From: Scatophagus argus
Taxonomy: Eukaryota > Chordata > Actinopteri > Scatophagidae
NCBI RefSeq assembly: GCF_020382885.2
Contig: NC_058513.1
Location: 19,874,213-19,938,212 of the forward strand
Length of the DNA: 64,000 nucleotides
Reading direction: 5' to 3'
The translations under genes were made by a program, and so were the position numbers. This document shows positions 53,501 to 64,000 of the stretch, piece by piece. Within the stretch, counting starts at the first letter, position 1, and each line of letters begins with the position of its first letter. The notes beneath the pieces were generated by a model. It was given only the letters and a program-made list of their open reading frames with translations, was not told the DNA's origin and made no database searches.

Positions 53501-54640
53501 TTAAGGCCTAAAGCTAAGGTTCTAATGATCCCACCAAGGTCAAATACCTGGGACTCCCCGCCTGTTAGTCAGAGCTGAGGAAGCCTCTTGGCTGAGAGGT
53601 GAAATGTCTTCAAGAACTTCGTGGAGGTCCAGTTAGACAGCATTAAACAAATCTGTGGTCAACTTCACGACAAGTCTTCTGGAACACCGACACATTCACA
53701 CCATGAAATGTAAAAAACATTCAGTGAAATGTATAAAAGTGAATAAATATATTTATCTCTGTCTGTCCTGAGGTGTCAGCATTCTCCAGCTGGGAGAAGG
53801 AGCTCCATAAGATGGTGTTTGACCCTCGCTACCTGCTGCTGACCTCAGATCAGAGGAAACAGGTTCAACTATCCAACAAACTGTTTCTACAGTGTTCTGA
53901 TGTACATCTGAGTGGACTGTGGTGTCTCAGAGACTGGAAGCAGGAGATGATATCATACCTGTATGATGTCACATCAGTGTTAACGCTGTGTATGTGTGTG
54001 TGTGTTTGTGAAGGTGTTTGATCAGTTTGTGAAAAGCAGACTGAAGGATGAGTACAAAGAGAAGAAGAGTAAACTCCATAAAGCCAGAGAAGAGTTCAAA
54101 CAGCTGCTGGAGGAGGCAAAGATCACCAGCAGGTATCACTCTTTCATTATTCACCACTTCACTCTTAATTATTCAACAGAGACCTGACCTGAGTCCACTT
54201 CGTCAGCTGGATGGGCAGGTGTTTAGCTACCTGTCAGATCAGTGAGTCTCAAACTGCAGCTGACACAATATTTTCATTCCCAGCACACTGAGAGGAACCA
54301 AATGTGTAATTTAAGAAAAGACATCATCAGCAGCTTCATCGTCTATGGTTTTCAGCTGGAAGAAAACTCTCATTCATCACTTGTCTAGTCAGACTCCATT
54401 TGGACTCTTAAGACAGCAGAATGACGGTCAACATAAATCGTGTTGAAGAACCTGTTTCATCACATTCTCCTGATTTTGTGCAGATCCACCTTTAAAGAGT
54501 TCTGCGCTCGTTACCGCAGTGATCAGCGGTTCAACGCCCTCAGCCGGAGGAAGGAACAAGAAGTTCTGTTTCACCATTACATCACTTCCTTAAAGAAACG
54601 GGATAAGGAGAATCGAGCCAGATTGAGGAAGATGAGATGA
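30847..54640 (+). CDS. tcerg1l: Transcription elongation regulator 1-like (WW and FF domains)
   Basis: The secure 3' exons join in phase: 51649-51825, 52322-52418, 52575-52726 (WW domain: [18 protein letters not shown]...VWERP), 52842-52923, 53104-53206, 53773-53862, 54014-54132 and 54484-54640. The last exons carry two FF domains ([36 protein letters not shown]) and end [15 protein letters not shown], as I recall for TCERG1L. Such proteins are nuclear; TCERG1 relatives link WW/FF domains to splicing factors and the RNA polymerase II tail. Tentative 5' exons are 30847-31061, 36509-36670, 48146/48149-48291, 50433-50489 and 50566-50644; their phases agree except between 36670 and 48146. If 30847-31061 is first, translation starts at 30861 ([14 protein letters not shown]). 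No first WW domain was found, so the N-terminal half may be incomplete. The donor after 52418 (GTTACT) is weak. Confidence 0.8.
31062..35376. other. tcerg1l intron, with repeat fragments
   Basis: Contains an antisense LINE-like piece at about 31590-31830 (starts with a reversed GATCATTAAAGTTTCATC tail), a (CA)n at 33441-33479, and a short sense LINE tail at about 35200-35255 (CCCCCAGGGATCAATAAAG then GATTCTGA). The open frame 33378-33860 is driven by the CA repeat. No exon identified. Confidence 0.45.
35377..35700 (-). other. Orphan minus-strand open frame of about 100 codons
   Basis: The frame is open from about 35700 to a TGA near 35377. It includes [20 protein letters not shown] and [20 protein letters not shown]. 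The composition is protein-like and free of low complexity, unlike neighbouring random frames. I do not recognise it. It lies antisense in a tcerg1l intron with no clear splice sites, so it may be a processed relic or a decayed transposon gene. Confidence 0.25.
36509..36670 (+). CDS. tcerg1l: Candidate Pro/Ser-rich exon of tcerg1l
   Basis: It has a good acceptor (CTGTCTGTGTCCAG) and a strong donor (CAG/GTGAGT), and is 54 codons in phase 0/0, matching the end phase of 30847-31061. It encodes an acidic start ([16 protein letters not shown]) followed by a Pro/Ser run ([10 protein letters not shown]). Low-complexity linkers are usual between domains in this family. Confidence 0.45.
36671..39320. 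other. tcerg1l intron with microsatellites
   Basis: The main feature is a compound repeat at 37855-37922, (GT)n(GA)n(CA)n, whose arms can pair. Further (CA)n/(TG)n runs lie at about 38587-38609, 38689-38707 and 38798-38810. A GTTGTT-rich tract covers 39203-39312. No exon recognised. Confidence 0.5.
37855..37922. repeat. Compound (GT)n(GA)n(CA)n microsatellite
   Basis: The plus strand reads about 9 GT units, about 15 GA units, then about 10 CA units. The outer GT and CA blocks are reverse complements, so the tract can form a hairpin with a purine loop. Confidence 0.95.
39321..40390 (+). mobile_element. RTE-like LINE relic, split by an antisense insertion
   Basis: Frames give [13 protein letters not shown] and [18 protein letters not shown] before 39480, then [18 protein letters not shown] near 39855-39910, [20 protein letters not shown] near 40020-40075 and further reverse transcriptase fragments. 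These match the RTE-like element at 56275-58590 in the same order. Numerous frameshifts show an old copy. Confidence 0.75.
39500..39845 (-). mobile_element. Antisense LINE 3' end nested in the RTE-like relic
   Basis: It begins with the reversed terminus GATAAGATAGGAACTTTATTGATCCC, the complement of a GATCAATAAAG tail. Read minus, the right part gives [16 protein letters not shown], typical of the C-terminal region of L2/Rex-like LINEs. It falls exactly where the RTE-like reading frame breaks (DVVGLS / ...[10 protein letters not shown]). Confidence 0.65.
40391..40984. other. tcerg1l intron, unassigned
   Basis: The GC-richer part at 40430-40600 and the following 250 bp look like an old repeat, but I find no coding or structural signature. 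Confidence 0.3.
40985..43370 (+). mobile_element. Rearranged L2/Rex-like LINE relic
   Basis: Starts in an endonuclease C-terminal region ([16 protein letters not shown] near 41075-41125), then LINE linker sequence ([20 protein letters not shown] near 41330-41390). At 41855-42000 comes a palm segment ([33 protein letters not shown]) that should follow the fingers. The fingers ([37 protein letters not shown]) and AFNTI box come later, at about 42130-42560. A C-terminus ([18 protein letters not shown]) ends at 43139, followed by a GGGACAAATAAAGG tail near 43340-43366. Stops are frequent. Confidence 0.8.
43588..43849 (+). pseudogene. Possible tcerg1l exon with a stop codon at its splice junction
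   Basis: It has a TTTTATTTTATTTTAG acceptor and a strong GAG/GTGAGT donor. In phase 0 (as needed after 36670) it reads [18 protein letters not shown]... and would leave phase 1 (as needed by 48149), but codon 87 is TGA at 43846-43848. The last third is a (CTC/TCC)-rich tract where a small indel could have shifted the frame. In the alternative frame the tract encodes a Ser run ending in Glu. It may be a real exon misread here, or a chance frame. Confidence 0.3.
43870..44300 (-). mobile_element. L2-like LINE 3' fragment, inverted copy of 22030-22290
   Basis: Reverse complement matches the 3' end of the LINE at 20880-22290 (shared text such as CATGATGCACTGAGCTTCTC and CATTTATGTCCCATCA). Read minus, it gives [10 protein letters not shown] in both copies. 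Confidence 0.8.
44391..44420. repeat. (CA)n microsatellite
   Basis: About 14 CA units in a tcerg1l intron. Confidence 0.9.
44955..45095 (-). mobile_element. Antisense LINE/SINE 3' tail
   Basis: It begins AGAATCAGAATCAGAAAAAC, followed by TTTTATTGCCAGG, the reverse complement of a common fish retroposon terminus. It directly precedes the TIR element. Confidence 0.5.
45100..45842. mobile_element. Non-autonomous Tc1/mariner (pogo-like) TIR element
   Basis: The left end CCGTATTTTTCGGACTATAA and right end TTACAGTCCGAAAAATACGG are inverted repeats flanked by TA on both sides (45098-45099 and 45843-45844), the target site of Tc1/mariner transposons. Sub-terminal copies of TATAAGTCGCA repeat just inside both ends. 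The 743-bp element is too short for a transposase but keeps an N-terminal DNA-binding domain relic. Confidence 0.85.
45412..45605 (-). pseudogene. Brinker-type (BrkDBD) transposase N-terminal relic
   Basis: Read minus, the frame gives [20 protein letters not shown], then [20 protein letters not shown] and [20 protein letters not shown], ending in TGA at 45412. This helix-turn-helix pattern matches Brinker DNA-binding domains of pogo-like transposases and domesticated relatives. The ATG just upstream is out of frame by one base, and the catalytic DDE region is absent. Confidence 0.8.
45900..46870 (+). mobile_element. L2-like LINE relic (endonuclease to fingers)
   Basis: Decayed frames give [21 protein letters not shown] near 46215-46280 (interrupted later), [21 protein letters not shown] near 46350-46420, [20 protein letters not shown] near 46628-46690 and a weak FSSAF box near 46835. 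The order is collinear with the LINE at 40985-43370 but the copy is 3'-truncated. Confidence 0.7.
47400..47466 (+). mobile_element. Short LINE 3' tail
   Basis: AATTTCCCCTCGGGGATAAA followed by TAAAGGAATTCTGATTCT is a solo retroposon terminus similar to those at 35200-35255 and, inverted, at 44955. Confidence 0.5.
47503..47578. repeat. (TG)38 microsatellite followed by CG run
   Basis: About 38 TG units, the longest in the window, followed by CGCGCG and a G run. Alternating purine-pyrimidine sequence of this length is a classic Z-DNA former. Confidence 0.95.
47600..47830. repeat. Teleost interspersed repeat (GGTCCCCACAA type)
   Basis: Carries GTGAGGACCC at the left, GGTCCCCACAAAG, a TTAGGGTTAGG patch and AATGTCCCCAAAAG on the right. 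I recall this unit as frequent beside TG repeats in fish genomes. Its class is unknown to me. Confidence 0.5.
48146..48291 (+). CDS. tcerg1l: Candidate tcerg1l exon with tandem acceptor
   Basis: It has a CAGCAG (NAGNAG) acceptor at 48143-48148 and a CAG/GTACGT donor. In phase 1 it reads [20 protein letters not shown], then [20 protein letters not shown] and RLSPSTQ, leaving phase 0 for 50433. A second donor (GAG/GTAAGG near 48192) lies inside it in another frame. A LINE begins 9 bp after the 3' donor. Confidence 0.45.
48300..49475 (-). mobile_element. LINE with internal deletion (endonuclease end joined to reverse transcriptase end)
   Basis: Read minus, an endonuclease C-terminus ([37 protein letters not shown]) at about 49467-49200 runs into the reverse transcriptase C-terminus ([52 protein letters not shown]) at about 49180-48536. 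The central fingers and catalytic palm are missing. The 214-codon frame is intact, so the copy is fairly young. The 3' tail reaches 48300. Confidence 0.85.
49500..49890. other. tcerg1l intron, unassigned
   Basis: A minus-strand 92-codon frame is open (49592-49870), but it has no recognised motif and lies between two LINE fragments. Confidence 0.3.
49900..50275 (-). mobile_element. L2-like LINE fragment, inverted relative to 20880-22290
   Basis: Read minus, it shows [14 protein letters not shown] and a fingers segment related to the copy near 21290-21400 (shared AGATCCTTGACAGAACAGTC and CATGACTTTCT). The two segments are out of the normal order, so it is a rearranged relic. Confidence 0.65.
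50433..50644 (+). CDS. tcerg1l: Two candidate tcerg1l exons (50433-50489, 50566-50644)
   Basis: Both have strong pyrimidine-rich acceptors (TCTCTCTTACAG; CTCTTTCTTCAG) and good donors (GTGAGT; GTAAGA). The phases chain 0/0 and 0/1, exactly what 48291 and 51649 require. They encode [19 protein letters not shown] and [18 protein letters not shown].... No homology recalled; support is splice logic only. Confidence 0.4.
51290..51610 (-). mobile_element. Antisense LINE 3' UTR-like fragment
   Basis: An A-rich stretch with a reversed AACTTTATT-type tail at the left and GTGCAATGACAGACAAGAC-like text. It resembles the 3' UTRs of the antisense LINE copies at 39500 and 48300. Tentative. Confidence 0.35.
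51858..52135 (+). repeat. Teleost interspersed repeat (CATCCATCCATTTTCTATACC family), sense copy
   Basis: It starts CATCCATCCATTTTCTATAC and contains GCCAATCACAGGGCTGACAC and GGGAGAACATGCAAACTCCA. It is the opposite orientation to 13265-13475. It begins 33 bp after the donor of tcerg1l exon 51649-51825. Confidence 0.75.
53390..53640 (+). mobile_element. RTE-like LINE scrap plus dispersed repeat in a tcerg1l intron
   Basis: [20 protein letters not shown] (about 53421-53480) matches the endonuclease-linker region of RTE-like LINEs. Just after it, GAGGAAGCCTCTTGGCTGAG matches the repeat seen at about 13190. Confidence 0.6.
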
Positions 54641-54990
54641 CTCTGAGAAAACTTCCAGAACGATCTAGAACCTCCAGGACCTCCCAGAATCTGACAGAAC
54701 GTTCTGTTCCACCACACAGAGTGGATCTTGTGCTGCTGCAGCAACTGGACCAGAACCGCAGAGACCAGACTGGGACCACAGGATCTGTGTGGTTCTGAGT
54801 TGTTGTTTGTAGTTTCATAGATTTTCCTGGATGGGGGGAACCTGCAGCATCACACTGGATTCTGGATATGAGACTGTAGTTGAGTGATATCGTGTGGACC
54901 TGCCAAAGTGAATCTGGTCTGACAAGAGAACTGAGCCTAGTCAAACTGGACTGAACCAGACTTGAAAAAGAGTCAGAACACAAAATAAGA

Positions 54991-55023
<33 letters not shown>

Positions 55024-56270
55024 GTCTCTCTGGTCTGTCTGGACCAATCAGTCAGTCGTTCAAATTTATTTGTTTAGCACCGTTCAAGAACCAATAACAA
55101 ATTGATACTGATGCACATGAGAAATATAAGTCATAAAAATTTAAAGTAAAACCAATAAAATGGATTAAGAACAGATTGTAGAGCAGTAAACAAAGATTTA
55201 CAAACATACAAAAATTCAATAACACTATAAAATATGTCAGTTGAAAAGGCATTCAGTTCACACAAAAACTGCTTGGCAAGAAATCTTTGGTGTGGAGGAG
55301 CTGATAAAACCAGAGAAACGAGAGAAAACCTAATGAACAGCTGAAGACGTTCATGTGTAGATAAAACATATGTGAACTTTGTTTATGTTCACTGGTCCCG
55401 ACCAGGTGGGAGTGGCTGCCATGTTTCTTTGTGTCACCTGAGGTTTCACTACGACCACATGCCCAGATGAAATGTTCTGAGAATGTGTGCACATAGGAAT
55501 CATCACTATTTCTATTGATCGATTGATGTCAGCTGGTCATCATGGACAGACTCTGTGATTGGCTGTTAGTTGGTGAAATGCATCCTGGGAGCATGTAGTT
55601 TCTCAACAGTTTATCACCAAGTGTCAGTAGATGACCTGATTCGTTCAGCAGGACCAGGGACCACCCTCATTTGAACAGACTAAACCAGATCAACTCCCTC
55701 ATGTCTGACATGTGTTTTTATGTTTGTTATCAGGATGCTGCTGTGAACAAACAAATATGCTGTTGTGATGTAAGCCCTGCCCCCTCCCCTGTGAGCCCCA
55801 CAGTGAGCTGTGATTGGACAGATTCTCCTGTTTCAGTGCTCTGATTGGATGTTTTTTAGTGTTCTGGCTTCTTGGACTGTCTGTGTTTAAAATGATTTTT
55901 GTGTTCATTAGCTGTTGTTCATGACATGTTTTAAATTAAACTGTTCCCCAAACATACCTGTGGTGTTTGTTGTTTGCAGGTGATGGGTGCACTTCCTGTC
56001 TCATGATGAGGTTTAAACAAAGCTAGTGAGATCATCTGTTAGCACTTACACAGTTACTGTGACGGTGGAAAAGTCTGCTCAGTATCATCTGTGGTTTGTC
56101 ATTGATTTCTAATGTTTCTGAAATGCACTCCTGTTTTCACACTCCAACATGTTTTCATTCATAAGATGTGAGTCAGTTGACTGTCTCCAGCATCATGTGA
56201 GGCAGGCGGCTCTTTAGGTGGTCTGGCAAAGTGCAGAAAACATGCGGTTTGATTGTTACTTGGCAGCAGC
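54641..56270 (+). other. tcerg1l 3' UTR and downstream sequence
   Basis: A (GTCT)n tract lies at 54990-55020. Polyadenylation-type ATTAAA occurs near 55935, giving a possible UTR of about 1.3 kb. No exon or transposon recognised up to the LINE at 56275. Confidence 0.4.
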
Positions 56271-56274
56271 AGCT

Positions 56275-58590
56275 TGTCCATCCATCCATCCATCTTCTTC
56301 CGCTTTATCCAGGACCGGGTCGCGGGGGCAGCAGCTTGAGCAGGGATACCCAGACTTCCCTCTCCCCAGACACTTCCTCCAGCTCTTCCGGGTGGACCCC
56401 AAGGCGTTCCCGGGCCAGCTGAGTGACATAGTCCCTCCAGCGTGTCCTGGGTCTTCCTTGCGGCCTCCTCCCGGTGGGGCATGCCCGGAACATCTCCCCA
56501 GGAAGGCGTCCAGGGGGCATTCGGAACAAATGCCTGAGCCACCTCAACTGGCTCCTTTCGATGTGGAGGAGCAGCAGCTCTACTCCGAGCTCCTCCCGGG
56601 TGACAGAGCTCCTCACCCTATCCCTAAGGGAGCACCCCGCCACCCTGCGAAGAAAGCTCATTTCAGCCGCTTGTATCCGAGATCTCGTTCTTTCGGTCAT
56701 GACCCAAAGTTCATGGCCATAGGTGAGGGTAGGAACGTAGATTGACTGGTAAATTGAGAGCTTCACCTTGCGGCTCAGCTCTCTCTTCACCACGACGGGC
56801 CGGTACAACGACCGCATTACTGCGGTCGCTGCACCAATCCGCCTGTCAATCTCACACTCCCAACTTCCCTCACTCGTGAACAAGACCCCGAGATACTTAA
56901 ACTCCTCCACTTGAGGCAGGAACTCTCCTCCAACCTGAAGGGGACAGACCACCTTTTTCCGGTCGAGAACCATGGCCTCGGATTTAGAGGTGCTGATTCT
57001 CATCCCAGCTGCTTCGCACTCGGCTGCGAACCTCCCCAGCGCACGCTGGAGGTCCTGGCCTGAAGAAGCCAACAGGACAACATCATCCGCAAAAAGCAGA
57101 GATGAAATCCTGTGGTTCCCAAACCAGACACCCTCCGGCCCCTGGCTGCGCCTAGAAATCCTGTCCATAAAAATAATGAACAGGACCGGTGACAAAGGGC
57201 AGCCCTGCCGGAGGCCAACATGCACTGGGAACAGGTCCGACTTACTGCCGGCAATGCGGACCAAGCTCCTGCTCCGAGAGTACAGAGACCGCATAGACAT
57301 TCCCGGGGAGGCTGAGGAGTGTGATGACTCTGTAATTGGAGCACACCCTCCAGTCCCCCTTCTTAAAAAGAGGGACCACCACCCCGGTCTGCTAGTCCAA
57401 GGGCACTGTCCCCGACTGCCATGCGATGCTGCAGAGTCGTGTCAACCAAGACAGCCCCACAACATCCAGAGCCTTAAGGTACCCAGGACGAATCTCAAGA
57501 AGGCCAGATGACACAACCACAAAGTCGATCATTGACCTCCGGCCCAGAGTGTCCTGGTGCCATGTGCACTGATGGACATCCTTATGCTTGAACATGGTGT
57601 TCGTTATGGACAAACTGTGACTAGCACAGAAGTCCAACAACAGAACACCACTCGGATTCAGATCAGGGAGGCCACGCCCCTCCAGGTATCACTGTCGTCG
57701 CCCACGTGGTTATTGAAGTCCCCCAGTAGAACTATGGAGTCCCCGGTCGAAGCACATTCCAGTACCCTTCCCAGGGACTCCAAGAAAGTCGGGTGCTCTG
57801 CACTGCTGTTTGGCCCATAGGCCGAAACAACAGTGAGAGACCTATCCCCAACCCGAAGGCGTAAGGAAACGGCTCTCTCGTTCACCGGGGAGAACTCCAA
57901 CACATGGCGGCTAAGGTGGGGGGCTATGAGCAAGCCCACACCAGCTCGCCACCTCACACCATGGGCAACTCCAGAGTAGAAGAGAGTCCAGCCTCTCTCC
58001 AGGAGTTGGGTTCCAGAGCCCAGGCTGTGCGTGGAAGTGAGCCCGACTATCTCTAGCCGGTACCGCTCAATTTCCCGCACAAGCTCGGGCTCTTCCCCCC
58101 CCAGTGAGGTGACATTCCATGTCCCCATAGCCAGAGTGTTTGTCCGGGATTTGGGTCGCCGGGATCCCTGTCCACAGCTGTCACCCAGACCACATTGCAC
58201 CGGCCCCTTCTGAACCCTCTCGCGGGTGGTGGGCCTACAAGAGAGCGGGCCCACGTCGCTTATTCGGGCTGTACCCGACCGGGTCCCGTGGGCGGAGACC
58301 CGGCCACCAGACGCTCGCCTGCGAGCACCAACCCCAGGCCTGGCTCCAGGGTGAGGCCCCGGTAATGCCAATCTGGACGACGTACATATCCTTGCTGTTT
58401 TATCTTTCATCCGGGGCTTCTGAACCGCTCTTTGTCTGACCTGTCACCTAGAACCTGTTTGCTTTGGGAGACCCTACCAGGGGCATTAAGCCCCCGACAA
58501 CATAGCCCCTAGGATCATTTAGGTACTCAAACCCCTCCACCACGTTAAGGTGGCGGTTCAAGGAGGGGAGCAGCAGTTTGTGCAAGCTGA
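56275..58590 (-). mobile_element. RTE-like LINE, near full length but internally deleted
   Basis: Read minus: a 5' UTR (about 58590-58420), an endonuclease frame of about 250 codons (LGTWNVTSLGGEEPELVREI; VVSAYGPNSS; LLGDFNNHVGDD), a linker ([20 protein letters not shown]) and a 331-codon reverse transcriptase frame (GLRQGCPLSPVLFIIF; LLFADDVVLLASSGQ; YLGVLFTSEGSWE) ending RPGPG, then a (TGGA)n tail at 56278-56292. Two internal segments are missing: VVVSS jumps to [11 protein letters not shown], and the fingers before SMRSLYSRSRSL are gone. Long intact frames suggest a recent insertion. The clade call (RTE, Rex3/Expander-like) is from memory. Confidence 0.88.
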
Positions 58591-63936
<5,346 letters not shown>

Positions 63937-64000
63937 GTACGAGTTACTGTCTCACATACCATTAACAAGCATATAACTCATAACCCTGCTGGCGTGTTTG

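Noticed and set aside
53078..53578. 166-codon ORF as a single exon
   Set aside because: Only 53104-53206 is tcerg1l; the rest is intron running into an RTE-like LINE scrap.

Overview
The window is vertebrate nuclear DNA, almost certainly from a teleost fish. Genes are split into short exons with GT-AG introns and there are no bacterial-style operons. (CA)n/(TG)n microsatellites are frequent, and the interspersed repeats are of fish type: L2/Rex-like and RTE-like LINE relics, a tRNA-headed SINE and a Tc1/mariner-type TIR element. All calls come from reading the sequence; family names rest on remembered similarity to human proteins, and no database was searched.

Layout. Positions 1-2652 (minus) hold the 5' coding exons of stambpl1 (AMSH-LP), cut by the left window edge; a CpG-rich block near 4.4-4.8 kb is its likely promoter. 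Positions 7315-9961 (plus) hold a complete six-exon ankrd22 (191 aa), with a 17-bp minisatellite in intron 1. Positions 11971-16750 (minus) hold a complete ten-exon acid lipase gene, lipa-like (409 aa, Ser-Asp-His triad visible), tail-to-tail with ankrd22. Two MiT/TFE-type motifs (CLEAR and M-box) and a candidate untranslated first exon lie upstream of lipa. From 18 to 26 kb there is no gene I can name; it holds LINE relics and one coding-looking minus-strand exon at 20.1-20.3 kb that I do not recognise.

From about 26.7 to 54.6 kb (plus) lies tcerg1l. Its 3' half is secure: one WW domain, then two FF domains, every exon joining in phase. Its 5' half is tentative. Its introns are crowded with LINE fragments, one of which has its modules in the wrong order, one nested insertion, and a TIR element carrying a Brinker-type DNA-binding domain relic. 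Positions 56275-58590 (minus) are an internally deleted RTE-like LINE. From 61612 to the right edge (plus) are the first three coding exons of jakmip3, a coiled-coil protein.

The genes do not form a pathway. As I recall, stambpl1, ankrd22 and lipa are near-neighbours on human 10q23, while tcerg1l and jakmip3 lie on 10q26, so the window appears to join two human chromosome 10 blocks across the repeat-rich 18-26 kb segment. I found no convincing undescribed system. The best leads are the unassigned minus-strand exon near 20.2 kb, MiT/TFE motifs at lipa, TG repeats hugging many splice sites, and transposon insertions next to tcerg1l splice sites.
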